A stretch of 40,016 nucleotides of DNA from Bizionia sp. (GTDB lineage Bacteria > Bacteroidota > Bacteroidia > Flavobacteriales > Flavobacteriaceae), in assembly GCA_018067115.1 (NCBI GenBank), contig JAGPVI010000314.1, positions 1-40,016 on the forward strand, given 5' to 3'. Below the pieces are notes generated by a model. That model was given only the letters and a program-made list of their open reading frames with translations. It was not told the origin of the DNA and made no database searches. Positions 39,395 through 40,016 of this stretch are shown in pieces. The position numbers were made by a program, and so were the translations under genes. How positions within the stretch are numbered: position 1 is the stretch's first letter; each line of letters begins with the position of its first letter.

Positions 39395-40016
39395 TGTTTA
39401 CTAAGAACACGTTTTTTTTATGTATCGCTATGGGCTTAATACTAAGCTGTTCTAAAGATGGCGAGCCCAAAAAAGAACCCATTAATGTGGAAACAGAAAT
39501 TTTAGCTAAAGTTTCTGTTTTTGGTGGATCTAAAAATGAAAGCGGACAACGCGTGGTTTCTACTGCCGATGGCGGTTATGTTATTTTAGGGTTTACCCAA
39601 AGTATGGACGGTGATGTTACAGGAAAACAAAACGATAGTTACGATTATTGGTTGTTAAAATTCAATTCAGAAAGTGAATTAGAATGGCAAAAAACCTATG
39701 GCGGTAGTGGAGGTGACAAAGGGTTCGATATTATCCAAACTCTAGATGGAGGTTATGCTTTAATCGGGTCTAGTTTTAGTAATGATCAAGATGTGTCACA
39801 AAATAACGGAGCCGAAGATTTTTGGTTAGTAAAACTGGACGCTTCCGGTGTGCTATCTTGGGAGCAGTCTTATGGGTATTCGGGTGTGGATTCTGGCTTG
39901 TCTGTAATTCAAACTAACGACGGCGGCTATTTTATTTCAGGTGTTCTAGACGTAACAGCGTCGGGAGGCGAAGGGAATTCTAAGGGCATTCAGCACGCGG
40001 GAGGTGATTATTGGGG
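39394..40016 (+). CDS. Lipoprotein with repeated propeller-like units (5' part, runs off window)
   Basis: This frame is open to the right edge. It starts at ATG 39394, overlapping the previous stop by one base. It has a lipobox ILSC19 and a charged linker. At least three tandem units of about 55 residues follow, each with 'S.(x)DGGY.(I/L).G....(D)YW(L)(L/V)K(F/L)(N/D)....L.W...YG': STADGGYVILG, QTLDGGYALIG and QTNDGGYFISG. This is the beta-propeller-like repeat found in many flavobacterial secreted proteins, which often end in a sorting signal; the end is not visible here. Function is unknown. It is probably cotranscribed with the choice-of-anchor B lipoprotein. Confidence 0.82.
   Translation, partial: MFTKNTFFLCIAMGLILSCSKDGEPKKEPINVETEILAKVSVFGGSKNESGQRVVSTADGGYVILGFTQSMDGDVTGKQNDSYDYWLLKFNSESELEWQKTYGGSGGDKGFDIIQTLDGGYALIGSSFSNDQDVSQNNGAEDFWLVKLDASGVLSWEQSYGYSGVDSGLSVIQTNDGGYFISGVLDVTASGGEGNSKGIQHAGGDYW

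Noticed and set aside
1..40016. CRISPR, prophage, insertion sequence or defence island
   Set aside because: No direct-repeat arrays, integrase, transposase, capsid or restriction genes were seen; the tRNA-Asn has no adjacent integrase or duplicated 3' end in the window.

Overview
The window looks like a chromosomal segment of a marine-type member of the Flavobacteriaceae (Bacteroidota). The DNA is AT-rich. Promoters carry the Bacteroidota -7 element TAnnTTTG, and Shine-Dalgarno sites are scarce. The gene content is typical of the group: SusC/SusD, large TonB-dependent receptors, LytTR/LytS-type regulation, an M13 peptidase, BrxA-type bacilliredoxin and a short-chain-dehydrogenase-type threonine dehydrogenase. 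I see no insertion sequence, prophage, integrase or CRISPR array. About 36 protein genes (two cut by the window edges) and one tRNA-Asn are supported.

Layout. 0-3.4 kb: the tail of an enoyl-CoA hydratase, then a minus-strand lipid cluster (plsC-type acyltransferase, acyl-ACP desaturase, HD phosphohydrolase) and a bacilliredoxin. 3.6-4.4 kb: a TerB plus DnaJ protein, followed by a structured repeat-like element at 4474-4565. 4.6-16.3 kb: a metal acquisition island. It holds a metal ABC transporter (binding lipoprotein, ATPase and two permeases that each end in a winged-helix-like domain), a TonB-dependent receptor with a translationally coupled secreted thioredoxin, a divergent DtxR/MntR-family regulator with a palindromic candidate operator between the two promoters, a small secreted Cys-containing protein, an OmpA-family protein and feoA-feoB. 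A 43-codon gene for a FeoB-associated Cys-rich membrane protein follows feoB. 16.4-18.7 kb: a SCO1-type copper chaperone, RseP and tRNA-Asn.

18.8-28.6 kb: a sensor histidine kinase with a Cache-like sensor, a secreted zinc metalloprotease of the DUF5117/DUF4953 type, SusC, SusD and a LytTR response regulator, all on the plus strand. No glycoside hydrolase or sulfatase is present, so I infer a proteolysis-linked import locus with its own two-component system rather than a polysaccharide utilisation locus. 28.7-31 kb: threonine dehydrogenase and two overlapping small lipoprotein genes. 31-33.3 kb: a multicopper oxidase fused through a Met-rich linker to a CopB-like outer-membrane barrel. 33.5-40 kb: an M13 metallopeptidase lipoprotein, an alpha/beta hydrolase, a small Cys/His protein, thiL, a choice-of-anchor-B lipoprotein, and the start of a lipoprotein with repeated propeller-like units that runs off the window.

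Most of the window is ordinary core genome. The parts most worth a second look are the fused multicopper oxidase/CopB protein, the two-component-flanked metalloprotease-SusCD locus, the metal island with its operator and the receptor/thioredoxin CxxC pairing, and the small FeoB-associated gene.
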